64,000 nucleotides of DNA from Marinobacterium zhoushanense. Its GTDB lineage: Bacteria > Pseudomonadota > Gammaproteobacteria > Pseudomonadales > Balneatricaceae. The notes below the pieces were generated by a model. It searched no databases, had not been told where the DNA came from, and was given only the letters and a program-made list of their open reading frames with translations. Position 1 is the first letter of the stretch. The number at the start of each line of letters is the position of its first letter. Location: positions 372,001-436,000 of the forward strand of contig NZ_BMIJ01000003.1 of assembly GCF_014641945.1 (NCBI RefSeq), given 5' to 3'. Positions 27,920-36,952 of the stretch are shown piece by piece. A program made the position numbers and the translations under genes.

Positions 27920-28162
27920 ATGCGCATGTTTAAAGAGCTATCTGTTGCCACAGCAGTACTGATGCCCTCGCTGAGCTTTGCTCATGAGGGGGAACACCCC
28001 GGATCTTTTCTTGCTGGTTTCGGGCATGTGTTAACCGAACCGGATCATCTGGTAACAGTCACGGTGCTGTCTGCCGTGATCGGGGGCGCCGTCACCTTGC
28101 GTCGTACTGTTTCCAGAAAGAAAAAGGCGATCGGCAAGCAAGCTACGCGTATTCAGGAGTGA
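27920..28162 (+). CDS. Small HupE/UreJ-like membrane protein (short)
   Basis: An 80-residue protein with a signal peptide (KELSVATAVLMPSLSFA) followed by HEGEHPGSFLAGFGHVLTEPDHLV, which resembles the N-terminal metal-binding start of HupE/UreJ nickel permeases, then one hydrophobic helix and a basic tail. HupE/UreJ proteins normally have about 190 residues and six or seven helices, so this is either a degenerate remnant or a one-helix derivative. RBS AAGGAATAAAC precedes ATG; it is embedded in the urease operon 4 bp before ureF, so a nickel-handling role is plausible but unproven. Confidence 0.65.
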   Translation: MRMFKELSVATAVLMPSLSFAHEGEHPGSFLAGFGHVLTEPDHLVTVTVLSAVIGGAVTLRRTVSRKKKAIGKQATRIQE

Positions 28163-28166
28163 GGCG

Positions 28167-28832
28167 GTGCTAGCGGAACTGCGGCTGTATCAACTGATCA
28201 GCCCCGCATTGCCTGTTGGCGCATTTACCTATTCCCAAGGGCTGGAGTGGGCCATCGAATGTGGATGGGTGTCCGATAAAAAGAGCCTCAATGAATGGTT
28301 GTCTTCGGTACTCGAGCACAGTGTGGCGAGCCTTGAGGCCCCGGTACTGTTCAGGCTGTCCGATGCGCTGGAAAACGGTGATAACCAGCGCTTCAACGAT
28401 TGGTGTCGCTACCTCATCGCCAGCCGCGAGAGCAGTGAACTCAGAGCCGAGGAGCGTCAACGCGCTCAGGCGCTGATGCGGTTGCTGCCGGCACTGGAGG
28501 TGCCGTTGCCGGAAACGATTCGACCAGGTACCGAAACTACCCAGCTGGCCGGAATGGCGCAGGCTGCCAGGCACTGGGGTATCGACAGTCGCAGCCTGTG
28601 TCGAGGTTATCTGTGGAGCTGGCTGGAAAATGCCGTTATGGCCGGCGTGAAGCTTGTGCCCCTGGGGCAGACTGATGGGCAACAGTTACTGATGCGGCTC
28701 TCGGAAACCCTGCCGGCGCTACTGGATCAGGCGGCAAAGATTGAAGATCGCGATGTGGGCAGCTCCACGCCGGCACTGGCGATAGCGAGCAGTCTGCACG
28801 AAACCCAATACTCCAGGTTGTTTCGTTCTTGA
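28167..28832 (+). CDS. ureF: Urease accessory protein UreF
   Basis: A 221-residue all-helical UreF starting at GTG 28167 after AGGAGTGAGGC. The family opening LRLYQLISPALPVGAFTYSQGLEWAIE is clear, and the C-terminal ETQYSRLFRS is typical. UreF bridges UreD and UreG on apo-urease and gates GTP hydrolysis. It is 44 bp upstream of ureG. Confidence 0.96.
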   Translation: MLAELRLYQLISPALPVGAFTYSQGLEWAIECGWVSDKKSLNEWLSSVLEHSVASLEAPVLFRLSDALENGDNQRFNDWCRYLIASRESSELRAEERQRAQALMRLLPALEVPLPETIRPGTETTQLAGMAQAARHWGIDSRSLCRGYLWSWLENAVMAGVKLVPLGQTDGQQLLMRLSETLPALLDQAAKIEDRDVGSSTPALAIASSLHETQYSRLFRS

Positions 28833-28876
28833 AACGGCAACCCAAAACGAATCGACAGACAGAGTAGAGTGAACCT

Positions 28877-29497
28877 ATGAGTGACTATAAAGCGCCTTTA
28901 CGTATTGGTGTCGGTGGCCCAGTGGGCTCGGGAAAAACCGCATTGCTGGAAGTGTTGTGCAAAGCGATGAGGGACAGTTACAGCATCGCCGTGGTGACGA
29001 ATGACATCTATACCCAGGAGGATGCGAAGATCCTGACTCGGGCCCAGGCACTCCCGGAAGATAGGATCGTGGGCGTCGAGACGGGTGGTTGCCCACATAC
29101 CGCGATTCGTGAGGACGCCTCGATGAACCTGGCGGCGGTAGAGGATCTTGCGCGTCGTCATGGAGACCTGGACGTGGTGTTCGTCGAGAGCGGCGGTGAC
29201 AATCTCAGTGCCACGTTCAGTCCGGAGCTGGCCGATCTGTGCATCTATGTCATCGATGTGGCAGAAGGGGAAAAAATTCCACGCAAAGGCGGACCGGGCA
29301 TCACCAAGTCCGACCTGCTGGTCATCAACAAAATCGACCTTGCACCCTACGTTGGTGCCGACCTGGCGGTGATGGAAACAGACACCCGCAGAATGCGTGG
29401 CGAGCGCCCCTACGTATTCACAAATCTCAAGGAAGGCAAGGGGTTGCAGGAGATAATCAGCTTCATCGTGCGTCAGGGAATGCTCGATGCGGCCTAG
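28877..29497 (+). CDS. ureG: Urease accessory GTPase UreG
   Basis: A 206-residue SIMIBI GTPase. P-loop [14 protein letters not shown], the [11 protein letters not shown] segment, nickel-site [16 protein letters not shown] (Cys-Pro-His), [16 protein letters not shown] and the NKID base-recognition motif are all present. It couples GTP hydrolysis to nickel insertion. It is the last gene of the urease operon. Confidence 0.98.
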   Translation: MSDYKAPLRIGVGGPVGSGKTALLEVLCKAMRDSYSIAVVTNDIYTQEDAKILTRAQALPEDRIVGVETGGCPHTAIREDASMNLAAVEDLARRHGDLDVVFVESGGDNLSATFSPELADLCIYVIDVAEGEKIPRKGGPGITKSDLLVINKIDLAPYVGADLAVMETDTRRMRGERPYVFTNLKEGKGLQEIISFIVRQGMLDAA

Positions 29498-29794
29498 GCC
29501 GCGAGTCTAATATGACTTCGACAAAGGAACAGTTGTAATTATTTTACAGGGAAAGCATTATGGTCCTCCTGCCAGTGTATGGGACAACTCGGCGATGAAT
29601 TTCGCGGGTGGCTGGCGGGGTGACCACGGATTACAAAAATATAAAAACAGGATCCGATTTTATGCTGCTCAAAGCTCCGCTTTCAGCTGGAGTTCTGCCG
29701 TCGATACAGGACCGTTGCGGTTATTACCACCGCCACTTTGCGACATCAGAGAGTGTTGCGAGCCGGAGCCTGCCAGTTACTGGAGGGGCCGGCA

Positions 29795-32164
29795 ATGGCA
29801 GTTAATCCCCCTCGTTTACATCGCTATCTCTCAGCTCATAGCAAGCTCTCGTTATTGCTGATCGGCTGCATCATCCTCGCCCTGGGCGCGAGCTTTTTGT
29901 ACACCAATTACACAGCGCGTGATGCGTTTCGTTACGAGCTCGACGATAGATTTAGCTCGCTCCAAACCTATGCAGACGTATTGTTCGATCCGGTCGTTCG
30001 GGAAGACGGACGCCAAGTGCTTGGCTTGCTTGAACTGATCAGGAACGATCCCGATGTTCTGAGAGTGGAGGTTCTCGATGCCGAAGTACACTCCGTCGCC
30101 AGTAGTGAATCTGAAGAGTATGGCCGGGTGCAGGTCGAAAGCCGCATCGTGGTACCTATCAAAACGCAAGATTTTGATACGGAAGCCGGCTGGTTGGTGG
30201 TGGAAGTCGGCGCGGAGAGCTTCTACCAGCAGCAGCATGAGCGAATCAGAGATAGCCTGCTAACCCTGTTCCTGATAATCGCAACAATTGTCCTGTCGTT
30301 GCTCATATTTCAGATGCGGGTAGTCAACCGTCCTCTGCAGAACCTGTTGAACTCCATACGCCGATCCCGCGAGAGCGGCGAGTTCGTGCGGGTGAGTGAT
30401 CGGCTGCCCAACGATGAGTTCGGTATCATTATCAAGGCTTACAATGAACTTCTCGAAGAGGTCGATAGAAAACATCGGTCTTTGAAAGAGAGCGAGTCCC
30501 GCTATCGCCATCTCTATAACCAGACTCCGGCCCTGCTGTTCAGCCTTTCGCCTACCGGGGTGATCGACAGTGCCAGCGAGCACTTTCTCAGCCATTTGGG
30601 CTACGCGAGCGACAATATTGTCGGCCAGCCATTGAGAGCCCTGGTGTGTGAGGCCAGCGAAAGACCGCGTATCGATCATCTGTTGGTGGAGATATCCACG
30701 CGACAGACCGCCCAGGCATACCTGAAAATCCTCAATGCGGATGGTGAAATTCACTCCATGCGTATCGATGCGACACCGCGCCCGGATGGTCTGGGCGCCC
30801 TTGGGGTGATGACCGATATCACCAGTCTGGATGAAGCACTGAGTACCATAGAGCGCCAGGCTAACTTCGATGCGTTGACCGGGCTGCCCAACCGCCATTT
30901 CTTCAAACTGTTGCTGGATGAACAGCTGTCAGTCGAGGAGATTCGTGAGGAGGGGCTGGCACTACTGTTCGTCGATCTGGACAGGTTCAAGTACGTTAAC
31001 GACACCCACGGACATCATACCGGGGACAAACTGCTCACCGCCGCCGGCAAACGCATTCAAGCCTCACTGCCAGGTGGCGATTTCGTAGCCAGGCTCGGTG
31101 GCGATGAGTTTGCGGTCCTGGTTCATGGAAACACCGATGAAGAGTCGCTGATTCAACTGGCACTACAGCTGATCAAGGAGCTGGAGGGCTCGTTCCTGAT
31201 CGATCAGTGCACCATGCATATATCGGCATCGGTTGGTATCGCGATCAATCGCGGAGAGTGCAGCACGCCCGATACCTTGCTCAAGAGCGCCGATCTCGCT
31301 ATGTACCGCGCCAAGTCGGAAGGTCGGGGACGGGCGTGTATTTTCGTTCCTGAAGATGAGCAACGCACCCTGCACCGGGTAAATATCGAATCGATGATAC
31401 GTGAGTCGTTACTCGAGGGGCATTTTGAACTGCACTATCAGCCCGTAGTGTCGATGGGGCATCAAATGATTGTAGGAGCCGAGGCGTTGGTGCGGTTACG
31501 GCATCCAGAACGCGGACTTATGGCCCCGGGTGAGTTTATCGATATCGCCGAGGAAACCGGACTGATTGTACAGCTCGGTGAGTGGGTGCTCGAGGAGGGA
31601 CTTCGTCAGCTCAGTATCTGGCACCGGGAGCATGCCAGCGCGATCTATCTGTCGATCAATGTGTCTGGCAAGCAGTTACAGGATTACCGTTTTGTCCGTA
31701 CTCTGGAAAACCTGCTCAGCCGTTACCGGATCAGGCCGGGATACCTGATACTCGAGATAACCGAATCGATGCTGATGCATCACACTGATCATACCCTGGA
31801 GGTGATGAACAGGCTGAAACGTCTCGGTTGCTTGCTGTCTATCGATGATTTCGGCACGGGATACTCCTCTCTCAGTTACTTGCAGAAGTTCCCGTTGGAT
31901 ATCCTGAAGATCGACCGGTCATTCGTAACCGATATTGAAAGTAACAAGACGCACCGTGCTCTGGTCACAGCGATCATCACCATGAGCCGGTCACTGAACC
32001 TGAGGGTCATTTGCGAGGGAATCGAGACCGCGCAACAGATGGAGATACTGAAAGGTATGCGCTGTCAGATGGGGCAGGGCTACCATTTTTCGAAACCCCT
32101 GCCTGCCCACCAGTTCACAACACAGTATCTGCCCGGTTCATATCAGGCGACCTCGGCTAGCTAA
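29795..32164 (+). CDS. Membrane-bound PAS-GGDEF-EAL cyclic-di-GMP protein
   Basis: A 789-residue protein starting at ATG 29795 after GGAGGGG. A transmembrane helix at about 18-35 and another at about 157-177 bracket a periplasmic sensor of about 120 residues; HAMP, PAS (about 235-350), GGDEF (ARLGGDEFAVL, about 432) and EAL (VGAEALVRLRHP, about 562) follow. The cyclase motif is GGDEF with RxGG context intact, and the EAL keeps EITESML, IDDFGTGYSSL, LKIDRSF and MGQGYHFSKP, so it could make and degrade cyclic-di-GMP. Ligand unknown. It is a separate transcription unit; the 297 bp between ureG and this start hold no gene that I can support. Confidence 0.9.
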   Translation: MAVNPPRLHRYLSAHSKLSLLLIGCIILALGASFLYTNYTARDAFRYELDDRFSSLQTYADVLFDPVVREDGRQVLGLLELIRNDPDVLRVEVLDAEVHSVASSESEEYGRVQVESRIVVPIKTQDFDTEAGWLVVEVGAESFYQQQHERIRDSLLTLFLIIATIVLSLLIFQMRVVNRPLQNLLNSIRRSRESGEFVRVSDRLPNDEFGIIIKAYNELLEEVDRKHRSLKESESRYRHLYNQTPALLFSLSPTGVIDSASEHFLSHLGYASDNIVGQPLRALVCEASERPRIDHLLVEISTRQTAQAYLKILNADGEIHSMRIDATPRPDGLGALGVMTDITSLDEALSTIERQANFDALTGLPNRHFFKLLLDEQLSVEEIREEGLALLFVDLDRFKYVNDTHGHHTGDKLLTAAGKRIQASLPGGDFVARLGGDEFAVLVHGNTDEESLIQLALQLIKELEGSFLIDQCTMHISASVGIAINRGECSTPDTLLKSADLAMYRAKSEGRGRACIFVPEDEQRTLHRVNIESMIRESLLEGHFELHYQPVVSMGHQMIVGAEALVRLRHPERGLMAPGEFIDIAEETGLIVQLGEWVLEEGLRQLSIWHREHASAIYLSINVSGKQLQDYRFVRTLENLLSRYRIRPGYLILEITESMLMHHTDHTLEVMNRLKRLGCLLSIDDFGTGYSSLSYLQKFPLDILKIDRSFVTDIESNKTHRALVTAIITMSRSLNLRVICEGIETAQQMEILKGMRCQMGQGYHFSKPLPAHQFTTQYLPGSYQATSAS

Positions 32165-32192
32165 AAAAAAAGCCTACCCAAATTGGGCAGGC
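32163..32192 (-). terminator. Rho-independent terminator on the minus strand
   Basis: On the minus strand, GCCTGCCC and GGGTAGGC pair (one G-U) around a 5-nt loop and are followed by nine U residues. The U tract abuts the stop codon of the plus-strand GGDEF-EAL gene. It is the 3' end of the candidate small RNA or of the small membrane-protein operon. Confidence 0.8.
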
Positions 32193-32261
32193 AGTAATGC
32201 CGTGTTTACCGGAGAAACAGGATATTGAGACACCTGTGTTTCCGGTGAAGCCTGTCAAAGC
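32163..32261 (-). ncRNA. Candidate Fur-regulated small RNA (RyhB/PrrF-like in organisation)
   Basis: A transcript of about 99 nt is predicted on the minus strand. Promoter TTGCTA (32296-32291), 17-bp spacer, TACCAT (32273-32268), with a Fur-box-like element covering the spacer; then an imperfect internal hairpin (ACCGG...CCGGT arms at about 32246-32210) and a strong terminator ending in nine U. Size, Fur overlap and terminator are what RyhB- and PrrF-type iron RNAs look like. No sequence homology to those families was established. Alternatively the terminator belongs only to the upstream protein operon and the Fur box is chance. Confidence 0.5.
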
Positions 32262-32273
32262 ACGATCATGGTA

Positions 32274-32294
32274 ATGCGAATCACTATCATTAGC
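32274..32294. promoter_or_regulatory. Fur-box-like element
   Basis: ATGCGAATCACTATCATTAGC closely resembles the canonical ferric-uptake-regulator site (for example GAGAATCATTATCATT, one mismatch over the core). It sits between the predicted -35 and -10 of the candidate minus-strand small RNA, a repressing position. Confidence 0.55.
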
Positions 32295-32341
32295 AATAGT
32301 TCATTTTAGTTAAATCATAGCCATACTGTTGCGCTAATATC

Positions 32342-32668
32342 TTATTCGATACGGTTGCGTCCGTCAGAGTAGGTACGTATATCGGCACTCATCTTACTAG
32401 CCTCCGTTTCTGCCCGAACACGCCGCAACTCGCCTGACCGATCTCCATTCAGCGCTAGCCTGCTTTCCGTATTGAGTTCAGTCGGAATATCGACTGTCAT
32501 ACGGTTTCCCCGGCGTGTCTGTTCCGTCGAAATAGCGTCATCCGTCAGTGTCTCATCACCAAAGCGGTTCTCGGTGGGAAGAAGGATAGCTACACAAAGA
32601 ACAGCAGCAGCCGCTGCCAGGATTCCCTCAATCGCGTACCAACGGCCATGCAGGATCATAGTACTCAT
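32342..32668 (-). CDS. Small membrane protein of unknown function
   Basis: A 108-residue protein from ATG 32668 (RBS GAGGGGC; the frame extends upstream to 32737 without a better start). One transmembrane helix (YAIEGILAAAAAVLCVAILL, about residues 10-30) is followed by a polar, charged tail with Arg/Glu-rich stretches. No family recognised. It is downstream of the Amt-kinase and its regulator on the same strand with a 107-bp gap, so it may be a target or accessory of that system. Confidence 0.55.
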   Translation of the reverse strand: MSTMILHGRWYAIEGILAAAAAVLCVAILLPTENRFGDETLTDDAISTEQTRRGNRMTVDIPTELNTESRLALNGDRSGELRRVRAETEASKMSADIRTYSDGRNRIE

Positions 32669-32775
32669 GATTGTGCCCCTCAGTGTATTTATTGTGTCTG
32701 CATCGGGTTTAAGCGTAGAAGTCGGATCCGGGGGCAACCATCCCTAAAATAGGGGGTAGGGGATTAGGGGGACCG

Positions 32776-33414
32776 TCAGTCGGAAAGCCCGTGATCTATC
32801 GCGATACGTGTGGCTTCGACCCGTGAAGTTACCTTGAGCTTGCGGTAGATCGATTTGATGTGGTCGTTGGTGGTGTTTATCGAGATGTCGAGCGCGCGCG
32901 CGATCGCCTTGCGCGATGCGCCTTTAGCAATAAGTGTCAGAACCTCCTTCTCCCGCTCCGTCAGATGCGCTTCAAGTGGCTTTTTGCGACTACCGTTGGT
33001 GTTGAAGTAGTTGATTACACGGCTGGCCATCCGAGGCGATAGCGGTAACTGGCCCTCAAGTAGACCTTGTAGATGGCCAGCCAGCTCTACCGGAGACTCC
33101 GTTTTCAGCAGGTATCCCTTAGCGCCGTTGCGCAGTGAATCCAGCAGACTTTCGTCGTCATCTGCAATCGTGGCAATGATGCAGATTGTCGAGTCATGCT
33201 CCCGGGTAATGAGCTCCAGTATCTCGATGCCGCAACCATCGGGCAGATTGAGGTCCAGTATTGCCAGCCCGTAGGTCGACTGTTTAAGTAGCTGCCGCGC
33301 TTCGCCCAAAGACGCGGCACAGTCTACTGTTACCGAGCCGAACGCCCGTTGCAGAGCTATCTGCAGCAGCACGCGGGACTCTTCGTAATCTTCGAGTAGG
33401 AGTATTCTATCCAT
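32776..33414 (-). CDS. NarL-family response regulator
   Basis: A 212-residue protein from ATG 33414, which overlaps the stop of the Amt-kinase gene by 8 bp. The receiver domain has LLLEDYEES, phospho-Asp in LAILDLNLPDGCGIE and Lys in GYLLKTES. The C-terminal LuxR-type helix-turn-helix is LTEREKEVLTLIAKGASRKA...ISINTTNDHIKSIYRKL. It is the cognate regulator of the ammonium-sensing kinase. Targets are not identified. Confidence 0.9.
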   Translation of the reverse strand: MDRILLLEDYEESRVLLQIALQRAFGSVTVDCAASLGEARQLLKQSTYGLAILDLNLPDGCGIEILELITREHDSTICIIATIADDDESLLDSLRNGAKGYLLKTESPVELAGHLQGLLEGQLPLSPRMASRVINYFNTNGSRKKPLEAHLTEREKEVLTLIAKGASRKAIARALDISINTTNDHIKSIYRKLKVTSRVEATRIAIDHGLSD

Positions 33415-35548
33415 TCTCCGCCTCGGGCAGGTCCTGCTGTGCTTGTGATGGTGGTGCACACTTCAGCCGCAAGGTAAAACAGCAGCCTACCTCCGGTTCT
33501 GAATGTACGTCTATCTCGCCCCCTCCGGCTCGAATCAACTTGCGCACATGGTAGAGACCCAGACCATATCCTGAGCGTCTGGTATTGGCCGAATGCAGTC
33601 GCGAGTGCTTTTCGAACAGTTTAGTCAGTTGCTCTTTGGGGATACCGATGCCCCTATCCTCCACCTCTACCAGGTCGTAATCGCCCTCCTGCCGACTTCG
33701 GATCGTGACCTGCGGCTGCTCATCTTCCGGTGTGTATTTGATCGCATTGCTGACCAGGTTGACCAAGACCTGCTGAAGAGCAAAGCTGTTGAACCACAGC
33801 GTTCGCTTGCTGCACTGGATATCAAACTGAGGTTTGCGCTCTGCAATCAACGCATCTAACTGAATTTTGGTGTTGTAGATCAACTCTTGCAGATCGATCG
33901 ATTCCGCCTGGTCTATTTCGTTACTGGCTCTGGCGAAATTCAGCAGCTCGCGAATAATCTGTAACGCATCTTCAGATGATCGCCGTATCCGCGCTACGTA
34001 CTGCTGCCGCGCCTGGTGGTTTTCACCATCCGCCTCGATCATTGCGGCATAGGAGTGGATCACAGAAAGCGGGTTCTTCAGGTCGTGTGCGACCAGGTGA
34101 TCGTAGGCGCGCAGCTCCTCATTGGCAGCCTCGAGCAAAGTATTGGACTCCCGCAGCCGTTCCTCCTTGATCCTAAGCGTGTCCATGACATGGTTGTAGG
34201 CCATGCCGATAATGCCCGTTTCGGTGAACTGGTCGGTGGGCGCATCGCTCGACATATTGCCGGTATCGGACTGGTACTTCATAAACGCGATTAGCTCGTA
34301 CAGCTCGGAACTCGCGCCATGCTCACTGATATTGAGACCGACACTCTCATCTTCACGCGGCACACGGAAGGGGAATACACGGTTTATCGCGCTGATGAAC
34401 AGGTAGGATGTTCCGAACGCCCAAACGGCAATAAACAGGATGCCCATCAGTTGAGCCTGAATCTGCTCCAGCCGGGACAGGTCGCTGGCTATGATCTCCA
34501 GATCGCCAAACAGCCCCACAGCCAACGTACCCCAGATCCCGGCAGCGAGGTGAACCGGCACTGCTCCGACCACATCGTCGATTTTAAAACGCAGCAGCAG
34601 CCGCGAGGCCAGTAGGGCGCTTAATGCAGAACCCGCTCCGATCAGCACAGCTTCGAGGGACGACACGCAGTTTGCCGAAGCAGTGATTCCCACCAAACCA
34701 CCGAGGGCGCCATTGAACAGATCCTCTGCTGAAGGCGATCCACTGCGCTGGCTTATGATCAACAGGGTGATAACCAGCGAGGCGGAACCGGCGATCAGGG
34801 TATTGCTGAGAATAATTCCGATATCCGAACTGAAGTTATAGGCACTGCCACCGTTGAAGCCCATCCAGCCGAACCAGAGAATCAACACGCCTAGAGATGA
34901 AAGCGTCAGATTGCTGCCCTGGATCTGGCGCACCTGACCATCCCGGCCGAAGCGCCCGATTCGGGGGCCAACGATGATCACCAATGCCAGTGCTACCCAG
35001 CCGCCGGTGGAATGCACGATCGAAGAGCCTGCAAAATCATAGAACCCCAGGTCCACGAGAAAGCCTTCACCGTTGTGAATCAACAATCCGCCCCAGCCGG
35101 CGTTGACGGCGACGGGGTAGATCAGACCGGCGATTATCGTCACCAATACCGGGTACATGATAAATCGCAGGCGTTCGGCAGCCGCACCCGACACAATGGT
35201 GCAGCAGGTGCTACAGAACACGGCCTGAAACACGAAGAACGCGTTGAGATGGTTGTCCGTCGATTGAAACAGGTAGAAGTTACCCGAGACTGCGAAAGGG
35301 GCGGTAAAAGGGGCTCCAAAGGCGATAGAGAAACCGACCAGCCAAAACAAAAAGATGGAGGTGGCGTTATCGCAGATATTCTTCAGTGCAACGTTAATGT
35401 TGTTCTTTGATCGCGTCAGACCGGTTTCCAGGCAGAGGAAGCCAGCTTGCATGATCCAGACGAGACAGGCACAAAGCAGTACCCAGAATACATCGATGTC
35501 GTCGATCGCCATCTTGAATCGTTCCCTGAACACCCCTGTTGTGGTCAT
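33407..35548 (-). CDS. Ammonium transporter domain fused to a histidine kinase (Amt-HK)
   Basis: A 713-residue fusion. Residues 13-410 are an Amt domain with both pore His (SIVHSTGGWVALAL, VHLAAGIWGTLAVGLFG) and FFVFQAVFCSTCCTIVSGAAAER. A HAMP-like linker and coiled coil lead to the kinase: LVAHDLKNPLSVIHSY (phospho-His about 486), NLVSNAIKYTPED (about 601), DRGIGIPKEQL and RSGYGLGLYHV. Amt-sensor kinases are known from other bacteria as ammonium sensors (for example in anammox organisms). ATG 35512 (MAIDDIDVFW) is an alternative start, preceded by CAGGGAACG. No sigma54 promoter was seen upstream, unlike the other Amt fusion. Confidence 0.9.
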   Translation of the reverse strand: MTTTGVFRERFKMAIDDIDVFWVLLCACLVWIMQAGFLCLETGLTRSKNNINVALKNICDNATSIFLFWLVGFSIAFGAPFTAPFAVSGNFYLFQSTDNHLNAFFVFQAVFCSTCCTIVSGAAAERLRFIMYPVLVTIIAGLIYPVAVNAGWGGLLIHNGEGFLVDLGFYDFAGSSIVHSTGGWVALALVIIVGPRIGRFGRDGQVRQIQGSNLTLSSLGVLILWFGWMGFNGGSAYNFSSDIGIILSNTLIAGSASLVITLLIISQRSGSPSAEDLFNGALGGLVGITASANCVSSLEAVLIGAGSALSALLASRLLLRFKIDDVVGAVPVHLAAGIWGTLAVGLFGDLEIIASDLSRLEQIQAQLMGILFIAVWAFGTSYLFISAINRVFPFRVPREDESVGLNISEHGASSELYELIAFMKYQSDTGNMSSDAPTDQFTETGIIGMAYNHVMDTLRIKEERLRESNTLLEAANEELRAYDHLVAHDLKNPLSVIHSYAAMIEADGENHQARQQYVARIRRSSEDALQIIRELLNFARASNEIDQAESIDLQELIYNTKIQLDALIAERKPQFDIQCSKRTLWFNSFALQQVLVNLVSNAIKYTPEDEQPQVTIRSRQEGDYDLVEVEDRGIGIPKEQLTKLFEKHSRLHSANTRRSGYGLGLYHVRKLIRAGGGEIDVHSEPEVGCCFTLRLKCAPPSQAQQDLPEAENG

Positions 35549-35730
35549 CCCCCTAGAATGCAGGTGGCTGTACCCAGAGCATCAGTGTAGACCCTTTTTA
35601 ACCCTGTAATGTGAGTGGTTAAGATTAAGATGAGCTGTAGTACTCAAACACTGTTGCATTATGCATTTCTGTCGATAGGTGGCGACGTACTGGCGATCTG
35701 GCACTGGGGATGCGGCGGCAAGGAACGAAA

Positions 35731-35758
35731 GAGGGCTGCGGATTGCAGCCCTCTTTTT
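35731..35758. terminator. Terminator hairpin between Amt-kinase and BMP-protein genes
   Basis: A perfect 9-bp stem (GAGGGCTGC at 35731-35739, GCAGCCCTC at 35745-35753) with TTTTT on the plus side and CTTTC on the minus side. The minus-strand BMP gene ends at 35791, so it most likely terminates that transcript despite the short minus-strand U tract. Confidence 0.75.
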
Positions 35759-35790
35759 CGGTGGTTCAGGCAGTGCGGTGGTCGCCGGTA

Positions 35791-36885
35791 TTATTTCGGC
35801 AGTTCACCGTTAACGCCTTCAACGTACCAGTTCATCTTTTCCAGCTCTTCCCAGCTCAGTACCTCACCCTCGGCCACCTTGAGCTCGCCGGCCTGGTTAT
35901 TGATCGGTCCTGCGAAGGGATGAACGCTGCCATCCTTGATACCGGCAATCAGCTCCTCTGCCTTGGCCACGACGTCGGCCGGGATCGCTTCGTTGAATGA
36001 GGGGATCACGATCGCGCCTTCCGCCATCCCTTCCACCATCGGAGCGCTCTCCCAGCTTCCGTCCATCACCTTCTGGGTTTCAGCGATATAGTGAGGGGCC
36101 CAGTCATCGATAACCGACAGCAGGTGCGCATTAGGACCAAAGCCCGACATATCGGATGCCTGGCCAACAGCGAACTTGCCGCGCCGTTCCGCGGCCTGCA
36201 TTGCGGCCGGGCTGTCGGTATGCTGCAGGATGACATCCACGCCCTGGTCCATCATCGCGTTGGCGGCATCGGCCTCTTTGCCCGGATCGAACCAGCTGTT
36301 GACCCAGATAATCTTCAGTTCGGCCTCCGGGTTGTATTTGTTCAGCGCCAGCTGTACGGCGTTGATATCGCGGATAACCTCCGGAATCGGGAAGGAGGCG
36401 ATATAGCCGATCTTGTTGCTCTTGGTCATCTGAGAGGCTACGTAGCCGGCCACGTAGCGCCCTTCGTAGGTTTTACCGATGTAGGTCGCCAGATTCTTGC
36501 TTAACTTGTAGCCGGTGGCGTGCTCAAACTTCACTTTGGGATACTGCTTGGCCACTTTCACCGTCGGGTTCATGAAGCCGAAAGAGGTGGTGAAGATCAG
36601 CTCATGTCCGCTCTGGGCCAGGTTGCGAATCACCCGTTCGGCATCGGCGCCTTCGGGAACGTTCTCGACGTACGTGGTTTTCACCTTATCGCCGAAATGC
36701 TCCTCTACCGCCAGACGCCCCTGGTCGTGCTGATAGGACCAGCCGTGATCACCGATCGGGCCGACATAGACAAAGCCGATCTTGAGCGGCTCTTCTGCCG
36801 CTACCTGTCCGCTGAGCAGTGCTGTACCCAGTCCTATGCCTGCGGCGATGCCGGTCAGCAGTTTATTGAATTGACGACGTTTCAT
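35791..36885 (-). CDS. BMP-family purine/nucleoside ABC transporter substrate-binding protein
   Basis: A 364-residue binding protein of the Bmp/Med family. The N-terminus MKRRQFNKLL carries a twin-arginine-like motif (RRQFNK) before a hydrophobic segment, so Tat export is possible. Mature opening LKIGFVYVGPIGDHGWSYQHDQGR, then FTTSFGFMNPT and YEGRYVAGYVASQM are family hallmarks. Homologues bind nucleosides or purine bases; the gpt and xdh neighbours favour a purine. Its ATPase and permeases lie upstream on the same strand. It is 67 bp after gpt. Confidence 0.9.
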   Translation of the reverse strand: MKRRQFNKLLTGIAAGIGLGTALLSGQVAAEEPLKIGFVYVGPIGDHGWSYQHDQGRLAVEEHFGDKVKTTYVENVPEGADAERVIRNLAQSGHELIFTTSFGFMNPTVKVAKQYPKVKFEHATGYKLSKNLATYIGKTYEGRYVAGYVASQMTKSNKIGYIASFPIPEVIRDINAVQLALNKYNPEAELKIIWVNSWFDPGKEADAANAMMDQGVDVILQHTDSPAAMQAAERRGKFAVGQASDMSGFGPNAHLLSVIDDWAPHYIAETQKVMDGSWESAPMVEGMAEGAIVIPSFNEAIPADVVAKAEELIAGIKDGSVHPFAGPINNQAGELKVAEGEVLSWEELEKMNWYVEGVNGELPK

Positions 36886-36952
36886 GCAGCGATCTCCTTT
36901 GCGTTGAGCTATCTACCGCCGAGCGGCTTTGGGATATGTTAAGAAACAGTGT

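Noticed and set aside
29498-29794. Small plus-strand frames between ureG and the GGDEF-EAL gene
   Set aside because: Short, poorly initiated and overlapping each other and the next start; nothing protein-like.
35699-35713. Plus-strand TGGCAC-TGGGG-ATGC resembling a sigma54 promoter
   Set aside because: The spacing is right but it points into a terminator and the 3' end of a minus-strand gene, and lacks a downstream plus-strand gene; chance match.
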